A DNA stretch of 64,000 nucleotides from Streptomyces sp. NBC_01335. GTDB lineage: Bacteria; Actinomycetota; Actinomycetes; Streptomycetales; Streptomycetaceae. The stretch spans positions 6,247,001 to 6,311,000 of the forward strand of contig NZ_CP108370.1 in the NCBI RefSeq assembly GCF_035953295.1, written 5' to 3'. Each line of letters opens with the position of its first letter. Positions within the stretch are counted from its first letter, which is position 1. The translations under genes and the position numbers were made by a program. Below, one piece after another: positions 41,843-51,846 of the stretch. The notes beneath the pieces are model-generated. The model was not told the DNA's origin. It did not search any database and saw only the letters and a program-made list of their open reading frames with translations.

Positions 41843-42259
41843 TCAGAGTCTCCGGAGTCCGTCACGTACGGCGGCCAGCAGGCCCATGTCGGCCCCGCCG
41901 GAGGCCCGTGCCACCGAGAGCGGGGCACGGGCCAGCAGCAGGCCCTGGGAGACCAGATCCGCCAGCAGGATCTTGGTCACCGAGATCGGCAGGTCGAGAT
42001 CGGCGGACACCTCGGCGACCGCGGCGGGGTGCATGCAGCGGTCGAGGATCATGCGGTGTTCCGGCTGGAGCCGGACCGGCCGCAACGGCGCACCGTGCTC
42101 GTCCCGCAGCTCGCGCGCGGTCGTCAGCACGGTGATGAGGGTGAAGTCGTCCCGCTCGGGAGCGGTCCGGCCCCGGGTGATCGTGTACGGGCGCACCATG
42201 GTGCCCGCACCGTCGTCCTCATAGGCGTCGATCTCGTCGTCGTCCCAGTAGGGCGTCAC
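41843..42259 (-). CDS. cvnC: Conservon DUF742 protein CvnC
   Basis: The 138-residue protein of the DUF742 family has VRPYTITRGRT near the N-terminus and a winged-helix-like LPISVTKILLADLVSQGLL in the second half. GTG 42259 overlaps the cvnB stop by GTGA. It acts with CvnA, B and D; its biochemical role is not established. Confidence 0.93.
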   Translation of the reverse strand: MTPYWDDDEIDAYEDDGAGTMVRPYTITRGRTAPERDDFTLITVLTTARELRDEHGAPLRPVRLQPEHRMILDRCMHPAAVAEVSADLDLPISVTKILLADLVSQGLLLARAPLSVARASGGADMGLLAAVRDGLRRL

Positions 42260-42693
42260 ACCCGCTGCCCGTCCCCGGTGCCGAAGGCGTCGAACTCGCC
42301 GCGCACCGGCGCGGTGAGCTTCTGGCCGACCTGCTGGACCAGGTTGTGCATGGCGAGCGACATCACCTCGGCGTCCACCTCCTGGGAGGCGACGACGGCG
42401 AGGTGGGTGCCCTGGCCGGCGGTGATGATGAAGAGCCACAGGTCGGCCAGCTCCACGATGACCTGGTGCACCGTGCCGCCCCGGAACAGCTGGCCCACGC
42501 CCCGGGCGAGGCTCTGCTGCCCGGTGCAGATCGCGGCGAGCCGCTCGGCGTCGGACCGGTCGATGGTCCGGGAGTGGCTCACGACCAGTCCGTCGTCGGA
42601 CAGCAGCACGGCGTTGACGGTCTCAGCCACCGAGTCCACCAAGCCGTCGAGCAACCAGTCGAGATCCTGGAGCGTGGCCGTTGTGCGTGTCAT
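42256..42693 (-). CDS. cvnB: Conservon roadblock/LC7 protein CvnB
   Basis: The 145-residue roadblock/LC7 domain shows LDWLLDGLVDSVAETVNAVLL at the start and GQGTHLAVVASQEVDAEVM in the core. Such proteins bind or regulate small GTPases, here CvnD. ATG 42693 overlaps the cvnA stop by ATGA. Confidence 0.94.
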   Translation of the reverse strand: MTRTTATLQDLDWLLDGLVDSVAETVNAVLLSDDGLVVSHSRTIDRSDAERLAAICTGQQSLARGVGQLFRGGTVHQVIVELADLWLFIITAGQGTHLAVVASQEVDAEVMSLAMHNLVQQVGQKLTAPVRGEFDAFGTGDGQRV

Positions 42694-45584
42694 GACCGTT
42701 CTTCTCTCGGGTTGAGGGGCGAAGGGGGAGGGGGAGTCTGCGCGGACGTCCCGTCGGCCGAACGCGCCTCGCGCGACCGCCGCTGGAACGCCCCGATCGC
42801 CGCACCGGCACGCCGGGGAGCGGGCCTGAGCAGGGGGTTCTCGTCCCAGCTCGGGGTCCTGGGCGCGGCGGCCGGACGGCCGGCCGCGGGGTCGACCCGC
42901 AACTCGTCTACCAGGCTGGCCTGACGGACCCGGCGGGGGAGCGGGGGCTCCGAACCGGGTGCCGGGGCGTCCCCGCCGGGCGGGAGCGCCGGATGGCCCA
43001 GGACCTCGGGCTGCCGGTCGCCGCCGTGCGCGTGGTTCCCGTAGGGCGAGGTGTCCGTGTCCGGGTAACCGCCCGGGTACGACGGCTGCTCCTGGTACGG
43101 CTCCTGGTACGACTCCGGGTAGGCGGGCCCGGGGTCGGGGAACTGCCCGGCCCGCGCGTCCTCGTCCCCGAAACCGTGCCCCGGCACCGGGTACTGCCCG
43201 GCCGCCGTCATGTACGGCTGCTCCTGGGCGGCGTACCCCTGGTCGCCGGACGCGTAGGGGGCCGAGGGCCCGTACGCCTGGTCGCCCGGACCGTAGGGAG
43301 GCTGGTCGCCGGAACCGTAGGAGCCCTCGGGGGTGCCGTACGACTCCTGCGCGGGGGCGTAGGAGGTCTCGGCGTACGACTCCTGGCCGTACGGCTCCTC
43401 GGGGGCGGAGTACGGGGGTTCCGGGACGCTGTACGTACCCGACTGGACCGGCCGGTCCGTGTCCGTGGCGGCGGCGGGGGGCCGGGCCTCGGACGCGACG
43501 GGGGGCGCGGACCGCTGGGAGCGGGCGGCGGCGTGGTCGACCAGGGCGGTGACTCCGGCCATCGCCCGGCCCTGGACGCGGGACGGCAGCGCACCGGTGG
43601 AGGCGGGGGCCTCCTCGCGTACGGGCTCCGGCGCGGGGGCCGGGGCCGCGGACACGGCGGCGACCGGGCGCCCGGTCGGATGGGCGACCGTGAGCTCGTC
43701 GGGGACGAGGACGACGACCCGGGTGCCGCCGAACGCCGACGAACGGAACTCCACCCGCAGGTCGTGCTGGTGGGCGAGGCGGGAGATCACGTGGAGGCCG
43801 AGCCGGATGTCCTCGGAGTGGGCGAGCACGTCCATCCGGGGCGGCCGGCTCATCAGCTCGTTGGCTTCCGCCAGTTGGTGCTCCTCCATGCCGAGTCCGC
43901 GGTCCTCGACCTCGATGGCCAGACCGCGGCTCACCTTGGCGGCGCGCACCTCCACCGGACTCGGCGGACGGGAGAACGTCAGCGCGTTCTCGATCAGTTC
44001 GGCCAGCACGTGCGAGACCGGGCCGACGGCCCGCTCGGAGAGCCAGGGCGTTCCGTCGAGGTCGAGCACCACCCGCTGGTAGTCCTGCACTTCGCCCTGG
44101 GCGGAGCGCATGACGTCCAGCAGCGGAACGGGCTTGCGCCAGCGCCGGTGCGGGGCGCCGCCGGCCAGGATGACCAGGTTCTCCTCGTACCGGCGCAGAC
44201 GCGCGGTGAGGTGGTCCAGGTCGAAGAGGCCGTCGAGCACCTCGGGGTCCTCGTGCTTGCGCTCCAGCTCGTCCAGCTTCTTCAGCTGCTGGCCGATGAG
44301 CTGCTGGGTGCGGCGGGCGATGCGCTGGAGGAGGCGTTCGAACCCGCGGTGCTGGTCCGCCTGTTTGACGGCGGCGGCGAGCGCGCTGGTGCGGGCCAGG
44401 TTGAGCGCGTCGCCGAGCTGGGTGATCTCGTCGCCGGCCTTGCCCTTGCGGTCCGACTCGATGGCGCGGGCCTCGGCCTCGACATCGATCTTCTCGCCCT
44501 GGCCGAGCCGTTCGACGACGTCCGGCAGGGTGCGTTCCAGCTCCTCCGCGCGGTCCTGGAGACCCTTGATGCGGCGGCGCAGGTTACGCGTGAGGCGCCA
44601 GGTGGTCAGGACGACCGCGATCACGGCCAGCAGGCCGACCACCGTGGTGACGATCATCTTGACCAGCAGCGACACGATGGTGTTCTTGCCGATCGAGACC
44701 ACCAGCGAGGTGCGGTGTTCGAGCAGACTCACCAGTTGGGGGGTGACCTCGTCCATCGTCGAACGCCAGGTCTTCTCCGAGGCAGTGATCCGGACGAACC
44801 CCTTGGAGTCGGCGTCGCGGGGCGCGAGGATCTGCGACTCCAGCTTCGTCTTCGTCTTCCACGCCTCGCCGTCGGCGATCTTGTTCCACATCGCCCGCTC
44901 GTCGGCGGGGAGGTTGGGGAGCACCTTGGTGGAGTACTGGAAGGACTGGCCGGTGATCTCCTCGCGCAGCTGCGCGAGGTCGGCGGTGCTGAGCTTGCCG
45001 TCGGGCCAGCCGCGGGCCAGCAGCGCGTCCGAGCGGGAGACCATCTCCTTGACCCAGAAGAGGTCGACCAGCGGCGCGGACGCCGTGGTCACCTCGCCGT
45101 TGTCCACCTGGCTGAGGGCGGCGAAGAGCTGGAGGTCGACCGCGATGAGGTCGGTGTAGTAGCCGTAGACGACCGCCTGCTGCTCGTCGTCGCCCTGGTC
45201 CACCAACGTCCGTTGCGCGGGAAGCTGGTTGATGGACTCACGGGCCTTGCCGACGGCCTCGCGCACCTTGGCGGGGGCGCTGTCGGCGGAGATGTCCGAG
45301 ACGGACTGGAAGGTCTCGATCGCCTTGTCGGTGAGCTTGCGCTGCCGCTGGAGCGCCTCCTTCGAAGCATCGGGATCGGCCAGCGCCTCTGCGCTGAGCC
45401 GCCGTTCCTCCTGCAGGTTGTAGTACACGATGTTGGACGGCTGGCCGGCCTTCTGGGCCAACTGCCCCTGGGCTGCCTGCCGCTGGAAGTCGAGCAGGAT
45501 CTGACCACTGGTGACCGCCCAGAGGGCCGCGAGGGCGATGCCGGGGACGATGGCCAGGATGAGCAGGGCTGTCCGCAGCGACAT
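42690..45584 (-). CDS. cvnA: Conservon sensor histidine-kinase-like protein CvnA
   Basis: The 964-residue membrane sensor has a transmembrane helix at about 5-27, a nitrate/nitrite-sensing-type extracellular domain to about 320, a second helix about 318-345, a HAMP region, and an ATPase domain with ELIENALTFS and EDRGLGM near 545-590. From about residue 640 the tail is rich in Pro, Tyr, Gly and Gln with repeats such as YGPGDQ and YGSGDQ. No clear DHp histidine box is seen, as in other CvnA proteins. ATG 45584 has no good ribosome site, so the true start could differ slightly. Confidence 0.9.
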   Translation of the reverse strand: MSLRTALLILAIVPGIALAALWAVTSGQILLDFQRQAAQGQLAQKAGQPSNIVYYNLQEERRLSAEALADPDASKEALQRQRKLTDKAIETFQSVSDISADSAPAKVREAVGKARESINQLPAQRTLVDQGDDEQQAVVYGYYTDLIAVDLQLFAALSQVDNGEVTTASAPLVDLFWVKEMVSRSDALLARGWPDGKLSTADLAQLREEITGQSFQYSTKVLPNLPADERAMWNKIADGEAWKTKTKLESQILAPRDADSKGFVRITASEKTWRSTMDEVTPQLVSLLEHRTSLVVSIGKNTIVSLLVKMIVTTVVGLLAVIAVVLTTWRLTRNLRRRIKGLQDRAEELERTLPDVVERLGQGEKIDVEAEARAIESDRKGKAGDEITQLGDALNLARTSALAAAVKQADQHRGFERLLQRIARRTQQLIGQQLKKLDELERKHEDPEVLDGLFDLDHLTARLRRYEENLVILAGGAPHRRWRKPVPLLDVMRSAQGEVQDYQRVVLDLDGTPWLSERAVGPVSHVLAELIENALTFSRPPSPVEVRAAKVSRGLAIEVEDRGLGMEEHQLAEANELMSRPPRMDVLAHSEDIRLGLHVISRLAHQHDLRVEFRSSAFGGTRVVVLVPDELTVAHPTGRPVAAVSAAPAPAPEPVREEAPASTGALPSRVQGRAMAGVTALVDHAAARSQRSAPPVASEARPPAAATDTDRPVQSGTYSVPEPPYSAPEEPYGQESYAETSYAPAQESYGTPEGSYGSGDQPPYGPGDQAYGPSAPYASGDQGYAAQEQPYMTAAGQYPVPGHGFGDEDARAGQFPDPGPAYPESYQEPYQEQPSYPGGYPDTDTSPYGNHAHGGDRQPEVLGHPALPPGGDAPAPGSEPPLPRRVRQASLVDELRVDPAAGRPAAAPRTPSWDENPLLRPAPRRAGAAIGAFQRRSREARSADGTSAQTPPPPSPLNPREERS

Positions 45585-45906
45585 GGGGGTCGAGTCGGTG
45601 CGCCGAGACGCGCGCGTGCGCAGGGCATTCTCCTTGACGTGGTGACGGTCTCACGACCAGTCAATTCCGTTGAGAACTTCGACACATAGATACTAGGCAC
45701 AGTGAAAAAATGAAGAGAAAGTGGGCTCACATGAACAACACCGGTCCCACGCATCCCTCACACGCGTAGGCGCCGCGCAGAGGCCGCCTGCGGGGACCGC
45801 CCGGGTGGACATGGGGCGCCGCCGCACCTCGTGCGGCGTGCCGGACGGGTGAACGCCTTCGGGGGATATATCCATACTCAGTGCCTCATTCTCCGGACAC
45901 CCCGCT
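45585..45906. promoter_or_regulatory. 322-bp divergent region, cvnA / mrpA
   Basis: The region is richer in A and T than its flanks, especially 45655-45735. It must hold promoters for both operons. Possible -10 sequences are TAGTAT in the cvnA direction (near 45690) and CATACT in the mrpA direction (near 45874), neither with a convincing -35 partner. Confidence 0.4.
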
Positions 45907-48882
45907 GTGATCGCGCTCGTCCTCTGCCACTTCGCCCTGGCGGCCTGCGCCGGTCCCCTGGTGCACCGGCTGGGCAGCCGTGCGTTCGCCGTGCTCGCGC
46001 TCCCCCCGGCCGCCACCACGGTCTGGGCCTTCACGATGTGGACGAACGCCGCAGACGGGCGGGCCGGCACCTGGTCCTGGGAGTGGATCCCCGCGTACGA
46101 CGTCTCCGTCGACCTGCGCCTGGACGCCCTTGCCGAGCTGATGGTGCTGCTCGCCGCCGGGGTCGGCACCCTCGTGCTCCTCTACTGCGCCTCGTACTTC
46201 GCCGACGACACCCCCCAACTGGCCCGGTTCGGCGGGAACCTGCTGGCCTTCGCCGGCGCGATGCTCGCGCTCGTCCTCGCCGACGACCTGATCACGCTCT
46301 ACGTGTTCTGGGAGCTGACCACCGTCTTCTCCTACCTGCTGATCGGGCACACCAGCGAGAAGAAGCAGAACCGCAGATCGGCGCTCCAGGCCCTCACCGT
46401 CACCACCCTCGGCGGACTCGCCATGCTGGTCGGGTTCCTGATCATCGGCCGGGCGGCGGGCACTTACCGGATCTCCGGGATCGTCGCCGACCCGCCCACC
46501 GCCTCCGTCGCCGTCCAGGTCGCCGTCGCGCTGGTCCTGGCGGGCGCGCTGTCCAAGTCCGCCATCTGGCCGTTCTCCCTCTGGCTGCCCAACGCCATGG
46601 CCGCCCCGTCCCCGGTCAGCGCCTACCTGCACGCCGCCGCGATGGTGAAGGCCGGCGTCTACCTGGTGGCCCGGCTCGCCCCCGCCTTCGCCGACGTACC
46701 GCTGTGGCGCCCGGTCGTCCTCGTGCTCGGCGCCGCCACCATGCTGCTCGGCGGCTGGCGCGCGCTGCGCCTGCACGACCTCAAACTCGTCCTCGCCTAC
46801 GGCACGGTGAGCCAACTCGGCTTCCTCACCCTGCTGGCCGGGGACGGCAGCCGGGACGCCGCACTCGCCGCCGCCGCGATGATCCTGGCGCACGCCGTGT
46901 TCAAGGCCCCGCTCTTCCTCGTCATCGGGATCGTCGACCACGCGACCGGCACCCGCGACCTGCGCCGGCTCTCCGGCGTCGGCCGCTCCCTGCCGCTCGT
47001 CTGCGCCGTCGGCGTGCTCTCCGCCGCGTCCATGGCCGCGCTGCCCCCGATGCTCGGATTCGCCGCCAAGGAAGCCGCGTTCGAGGCACTCCTGCACGGG
47101 GACACCGCCGACCTCTGGACGCTCGCCGCCACCGTGGCGGGCTCCGCGCTCACCACCGCGTACGCCCTCCGGTTCGTCTGGGGCGCCTTCCTCCGCAAGC
47201 CGGGCACCGCCGACACCCCCGTCCACCGGGTCTCCGCCGCCTTCCTCGCCCCGCCCGCCGTGCTCGCCGTCGCCGGGCTGGTGCTCGGGCCCGGGGTCGG
47301 CTGGACGGACCACCTGTTCGCCGCGTACGCCGACGCGTTCCCGGCCACCGCGTACCCCTACCACCTCGCGCTCTGGCACGGCTTCACCACCGCGCTGCTG
47401 CTCTCCGCCGTCGCCTGGGTGGGCGGCGCCCTGCTCTTCGCCGCCCGCGCCCCCGTCCGTACGTTCTCCCGGCGCATCGCCTGGCCCACCGCCGACAGCG
47501 TCTTCGGCCACCTGCTGCTCGGCCTGGAACGCCTCGCCCTCCAGATCACCGGCCTGGTGCAACGAGGTTCGCTCTCCGTCTACCTCGCCACCACCCTGCT
47601 CGTCCTGATCGCCGGACAGCTCGCGGTCCTCGTCACCGACCGCCCCTGGGACGACGCGGCCGCCCCCCGGCTCTGGGACTCCCCGCTCCAGGGCGCCCTG
47701 GCGGTCCTCACCAGCGCCGCGGCCCTGCTCTGCCTCACCGTGAGCCGCCGCATGAAGGCCGTGGTGCTGGCCGGTCTCACCGGCTACGGCACCGCGCTGC
47801 TCTTCGTCGTCCAGGGCGCCCCGGACCTGGCGCTGACCCAGTTCTGCGTGGAGACCGTCTCGATGATCGTGTTCGTGCTGGTGCTGCGCCGGATGCCGGT
47901 GCACTTCCAGGAGACCGTCAGCTCCTGGCGGCGGGCCGTACGCATCCCCGTCGCCCTCGCGGCGGCCGCCACGTTCGGGGTCGCCGTCTGGGTCTCCGCC
48001 GCCGCGCGCACCGCCGAACCGGCCGGCGCGGCGATGGTGGCGGAGGCCGCGAGCCACGGCCTCAAAGACGTCGTCGCCACCATCCTGGTCGACCTGCGGG
48101 CCTGGGACACCATGGGCGAGTCGGCGGTGCTCGCCGCCGCCGCGGTGGGCGTCACCAGCCTGATCTACCTGCACCGCAGGAGCGAGCAGCCACCACCCGC
48201 CTCCGGCGAGGAGCCCTCCGGCCGCTCCCCGTCCGCCGCCCCCGCACCGGCCGGCCTCCCCTCGCTCACCGCCACCCCGGCACCCGGCACCGCCTGGTCG
48301 CTCTCCCGCGGCCGCGAGGCACTCACCGGACTCCCGCAGGGCGACGAGGGCGCCCCCGAACGCGACTGGCTCGCCGCGACCTCCACCCTCGCCCCCGAAC
48401 ACCGCTCACTCGTCTTCGAGGTGGTGGCCCGGCTGCTCTTCCACCCCGTCCTGGTGCTCTCCGTCTACCTCCTCTTCTGCGCGGAGAACATGCCGGGCGG
48501 CGGGTTCGTCGCCGGACTGGTCGGCTCCGTCGCCCTCATCACCCGCTACCTCGCGGGCGGCCGGTTCGAGCTCGCGGAGGCGGCACCGCTGCCCCCCGGA
48601 CTCGTCACGGGCATGGGCCTGTTCCTCTCCACCGGCGTCGCCCTGCTCGGACTCTTCGACGGCACCGTGCTGCACGCCTGGACCTACCACGGCCACCTCC
48701 CGGTCCTCGGCGACTACCACCTCGGCACCTCGGTGCTCTTCGACTGCGGGGTCTACCTGCTGGTCCTCGGCGTCGTCCTCGACATCGTCCGCGCCCTCGG
48801 TGCGAAGATCGACCGGCAGATCGAACGAGCCGCCGCCCTGCGGCACCAGGGCCCCGCCGAGGCGGGGGGCGGCGCCCGGTGA
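45907..48882 (+). CDS. mrpA: Mrp antiporter subunit A fused to subunit B
   Basis: The 991-residue multi-helix protein resembles the NuoL/MrpA antiporter subunit, with AMLALVLADDLITLYVFWELTT and WPFSLWLPNAMAAPSPVSAYL. After a Pro/Ala-rich linker (about 760-820) a C-terminal MnhB-like domain carries YLLFCAENMPGGGFVAGLVG. The complex exchanges cytoplasmic Na+ for H+ and supports pH and salt tolerance. GTG 45907 is used; the ribosome site is weak. It begins a six-gene operon with 4-bp overlaps throughout. Confidence 0.93.
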   Translation: MIALVLCHFALAACAGPLVHRLGSRAFAVLALPPAATTVWAFTMWTNAADGRAGTWSWEWIPAYDVSVDLRLDALAELMVLLAAGVGTLVLLYCASYFADDTPQLARFGGNLLAFAGAMLALVLADDLITLYVFWELTTVFSYLLIGHTSEKKQNRRSALQALTVTTLGGLAMLVGFLIIGRAAGTYRISGIVADPPTASVAVQVAVALVLAGALSKSAIWPFSLWLPNAMAAPSPVSAYLHAAAMVKAGVYLVARLAPAFADVPLWRPVVLVLGAATMLLGGWRALRLHDLKLVLAYGTVSQLGFLTLLAGDGSRDAALAAAAMILAHAVFKAPLFLVIGIVDHATGTRDLRRLSGVGRSLPLVCAVGVLSAASMAALPPMLGFAAKEAAFEALLHGDTADLWTLAATVAGSALTTAYALRFVWGAFLRKPGTADTPVHRVSAAFLAPPAVLAVAGLVLGPGVGWTDHLFAAYADAFPATAYPYHLALWHGFTTALLLSAVAWVGGALLFAARAPVRTFSRRIAWPTADSVFGHLLLGLERLALQITGLVQRGSLSVYLATTLLVLIAGQLAVLVTDRPWDDAAAPRLWDSPLQGALAVLTSAAALLCLTVSRRMKAVVLAGLTGYGTALLFVVQGAPDLALTQFCVETVSMIVFVLVLRRMPVHFQETVSSWRRAVRIPVALAAAATFGVAVWVSAAARTAEPAGAAMVAEAASHGLKDVVATILVDLRAWDTMGESAVLAAAAVGVTSLIYLHRRSEQPPPASGEEPSGRSPSAAPAPAGLPSLTATPAPGTAWSLSRGREALTGLPQGDEGAPERDWLAATSTLAPEHRSLVFEVVARLLFHPVLVLSVYLLFCAENMPGGGFVAGLVGSVALITRYLAGGRFELAEAAPLPPGLVTGMGLFLSTGVALLGLFDGTVLHAWTYHGHLPVLGDYHLGTSVLFDCGVYLLVLGVVLDIVRALGAKIDRQIERAAALRHQGPAEAGGGAR

Positions 48883-49580
48883 CCGTCAGCGCCTCCCTGC
48901 TCGCCACCGCCGTCGTGCTCTGCGCGGTCGGCGGCATCCTCATGCTCACCAGGCCGCTGACCCGCATCCTGCTGGGCGCGGTGATCATCGGCAACGGCAT
49001 CAACCTCCTCGTGCTCTCCGGCACCGGCTCGGCCGGCGCGGCGCCCCTGCTCTACGGCGTACCGCTGCGCGAGGTCACCGACCCGCTGCCGCAGGCCATC
49101 GCGCTCACCGCGATCGTCATCACCCTCGCCACCACCGCGTTCCTGCTCGCCATGGCCTACCGCAGCCACCAGCTGACCGGCACCGACGAGGTCCACGACG
49201 ACCTGGAGGACCGGCGCATCGCGCTCCGCGCCGAGGTACGCGGCGAACGCGCCCAGCTCATCGAGGAGTACCGGACCGGGGACGCCCCCACCAGCGAGGA
49301 ACGCGCCCGCTACCTGGAGGAACGCCGCCGCCTGCGCCACCGGCTGCGCGCCGACCGCGCCCTCCAGGCCCGGGGGAGGGACGCGACCGGAGACCTCTGG
49401 CACGACGTGCTCGGCGCCGACCCGGAGGACTACGCGGAAGCCGCCGGTGCGGAAGCCGCCGGTAGGGAAGCCGCCGGCACGGAAGAACCCCCCTCGGGCG
49501 ACCCCTCGCGCGGCCCCCGCCCGGGAGACGACCCGCACCGCCCCCGCCCGGGAGACGACCACCGAGGAGACGCCGGATGA
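48879..49580 (+). CDS. mrpC: Mrp antiporter subunit C with long hydrophilic tail
   Basis: The first about 110 of 233 residues form the NuoK/MrpC fold of three helices (GNGINLLVLSGTG, IVITLATTAFLLAMAYR). The remaining about 120 residues are charged and repetitive, ending with GDDPHRPRPGDDHRGD; typical MrpC proteins are near 115 residues. GTG 48879 overlaps the mrpA stop (GTGA). Confidence 0.9.
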   Translation: MTVSASLLATAVVLCAVGGILMLTRPLTRILLGAVIIGNGINLLVLSGTGSAGAAPLLYGVPLREVTDPLPQAIALTAIVITLATTAFLLAMAYRSHQLTGTDEVHDDLEDRRIALRAEVRGERAQLIEEYRTGDAPTSEERARYLEERRRLRHRLRADRALQARGRDATGDLWHDVLGADPEDYAEAAGAEAAGREAAGTEEPPSGDPSRGPRPGDDPHRPRPGDDHRGDAG

Positions 49581-51232
49581 ACGCCCTCGTCCCGCTGCCG
49601 GTGCTGCTGCCGCTCTGCGCCACCGGACTCAGCCTCGCCTTCGGCACCCGCCTCAAGCGCTTCCAGCGCTTCATCAGCGTCGCCGTGCTCACGCTCGTCC
49701 TCGGGCTCTCCGCGGGACTCATGGCCGCCACCCAGTCCGAAGGGCCGCTCTCCGTCCACCTCGGGGACTTCGCCCCGCCGCTCGGCATCACCCTGGTCGC
49801 CGACCGGCTCTCCGCCCTGATGCTGACCGTCTCCTCGGCCGTCACCCTCTGCGTGCTCGTCTACTCCCTCGGGCAGGGCATGGCCGACCGGGACGAGGAG
49901 ACACCCGTCGCCGTCTTCCACCCCGCCTACCTCATCCTGGTCGCCGGGGTCTCCTGCACCTTCCTCGCCGGAGACCTCGTCAACCTCTACGTCGGCTTCG
50001 AGATCATGCTCGTCGCGAGCTTCGTGCTGCTCACCCTCGGCGGCACCGGGCCGCGCGTGCGCGCCGGATCCACCTACGTGATCATCTCGCTCTTCTCCTC
50101 GATGCTCTTCCTCACCGCCATCGCCATGACCTACGCGGCGACCGGCACCGCCAACTTCGCCCAGCTCGCCCAACGGCTGCCCGAACTCCCGCTCGGCGTG
50201 CAGACGTTGATCCAGGCGATGCTGCTGACGGTCTTCGCCGTCAAGGCCGCCGTCTTCCCGCTCGGCGCCTGGCTCCCCGACTCGTACCCCACGGCGCCCG
50301 CGCCCGTCACCGCCGTCTTCGCCGGGCTGCTCACCAAGGTCGGCGTCTACAGCATGCTGCGCACCGAGACGCTGCTCTTCCCCGGCAACCGGGTCGGCGA
50401 CCTGCTGATGGCCCTCGCCCTCGCCTCGATGATCGTCGGCATCCTGGGCGCCGTCGCCCAGACCGACCTCAAGCGGCTGTTCTCCTTCACCCTGATCAGC
50501 CACATCGGCTACATGATCTTCGGTATCGGCCTCGCCACCCGCCAGTCCTACGGCGGCGCGATCGTCTACGTCACCCACCACATCACCGTGCAGACCACGC
50601 TCTTCCTCGTCGCCGGGCTGATGGAACGCCGGGGCGGCACCACCGAACTCACCCGGACCGGCGGCCTCGCCCGGGCCGCCCCGCTGCTCGCCGTGCTCTA
50701 CCTCGTCCCCGCCCTCAACATGGCGGGCATCCCGCCCTTCTCCGGATTCATCGGCAAGCTCGGCCTGATGCGCGCCGGTGTGGCCGACGGCAGCGTCTGG
50801 GCCTGGCTCCTGGTGGCCGGCTCCACGGCGACCAGCCTGCTCACGCTGTACGTGATGGCCAAGGTCTGGAACCTGGCGTTCTGGCGCGACGCCCCGCCCG
50901 GACAGGCCCTCGACGGCACCGTCCTGGAGGCCGACTCCGACGAGGACGACGACGACACGGACATGGGACCGGACCGCATGCCCGGCACGGGCGACGAGCC
51001 GGTGAGCCGGCTGCCCGGACCGGCCGGACGCGCGTTCGCCGCCACCCTGCACGGGCGCGCCATCACCACCACGACCCGGCTGCCCCGCACCATGGTCGCG
51101 GCCACCGCCGCCGGAGTCGCGATCAGCCTCTCCTTCACCGTCTTCGCCGGACCGCTGACCACCTACACCGACCGGGCCGCCGCCGAACTCCTGCGGCGCA
51201 CCCCCTACATCGAGGAGGTGCTCGGCCGGTGA
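49577..51232 (+). CDS. mrpD: Mrp antiporter subunit D
   Basis: The 551-residue NuoN/MrpD-type proton-translocating subunit has MLVASFVLLTLGG, the membrane Lys region TVFAVKAAVFPLGAWLPDSY and QTDLKRLFSFTLISHIGYM. An acidic linker (DSDEDDDDTD) precedes the last helix. ATG 49577 overlaps the mrpC stop by ATGA. Confidence 0.95.
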   Translation: MNALVPLPVLLPLCATGLSLAFGTRLKRFQRFISVAVLTLVLGLSAGLMAATQSEGPLSVHLGDFAPPLGITLVADRLSALMLTVSSAVTLCVLVYSLGQGMADRDEETPVAVFHPAYLILVAGVSCTFLAGDLVNLYVGFEIMLVASFVLLTLGGTGPRVRAGSTYVIISLFSSMLFLTAIAMTYAATGTANFAQLAQRLPELPLGVQTLIQAMLLTVFAVKAAVFPLGAWLPDSYPTAPAPVTAVFAGLLTKVGVYSMLRTETLLFPGNRVGDLLMALALASMIVGILGAVAQTDLKRLFSFTLISHIGYMIFGIGLATRQSYGGAIVYVTHHITVQTTLFLVAGLMERRGGTTELTRTGGLARAAPLLAVLYLVPALNMAGIPPFSGFIGKLGLMRAGVADGSVWAWLLVAGSTATSLLTLYVMAKVWNLAFWRDAPPGQALDGTVLEADSDEDDDDTDMGPDRMPGTGDEPVSRLPGPAGRAFAATLHGRAITTTTRLPRTMVAATAAGVAISLSFTVFAGPLTTYTDRAAAELLRRTPYIEEVLGR

Positions 51233-51846
51233 GCCGCCGATTCCCGCACGGGCCCGGGATGCCACCGCTCAGCCTCACCCTGGGCAGGAGCGGGCGCCGC
51301 GTGCTCGACCTGCCGCTCATCGGCTGGCTCACCCTGATCTGGGTGATGCTCTGGTCCACCCTGACCTGGGCCAACGTCCTCATCGGGGTGATCGTCGCGG
51401 TGGCCGTCTGCCTGGCCTTCCCGCTGCCCCGGGTCGACCTCGGGCTGCGGCTGCACCCCTGGGGCATCCTGGTGCTCGCCGGCTACCTGCTCTACGACAT
51501 GGTCACCTCCGGGGTGAGGGTGGCCGGGCAGATCCTCGCCGGCAGGCCGCACCGGGCCGCCGTCATCGCGGTGCCGCTGCGCTGCCGGAGCGACCTGATG
51601 CTCGCCGCCACCGCCGTCGCCGTCTCCAACGTGCCCGGCGGCGCCATCGTCGAGGTGCGCCGCTCCACCGCCACCGTCTTCCTGCACGTGCTCGACGCCG
51701 ACCGGCCCGCCGAACTCGACGCCGCCCGGCGCTCGGTGTGGCGGATGGAAGCCCTGGCCGTACGGGCCTTCGGGACCCGGGACGAGATCGCCCGGGTCGC
51801 GGAGCCGCCGCCGTCCCACCCGCAGACCGGGAGCACCCCCGCATGA
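51229..51846 (+). CDS. mrpE: Mrp antiporter subunit E
   Basis: The 205-residue protein has the MnhE pattern: helices around WLTLIWVMLWSTLTWANVLIG, a YLLYDMVTSGVRVA segment, and the soluble region ATAVAVSNVPGGAIVEV with LHVLDAD. GTG 51229 overlaps mrpD (GTGA). ATG 51259 is an alternative start that would drop ten residues. Confidence 0.92.
   Translation: MSRRFPHGPGMPPLSLTLGRSGRRVLDLPLIGWLTLIWVMLWSTLTWANVLIGVIVAVAVCLAFPLPRVDLGLRLHPWGILVLAGYLLYDMVTSGVRVAGQILAGRPHRAAVIAVPLRCRSDLMLAATAVAVSNVPGGAIVEVRRSTATVFLHVLDADRPAELDAARRSVWRMEALAVRAFGTRDEIARVAEPPPSHPQTGSTPA

Noticed and set aside
45710..45769. Small frame of 19 codons starting MKRKWAHMNNT between cvnA and mrpA.
   Set aside because: There is no ribosome site and it is very short, with no family resemblance; such frames are expected in an A/T-richer gap.
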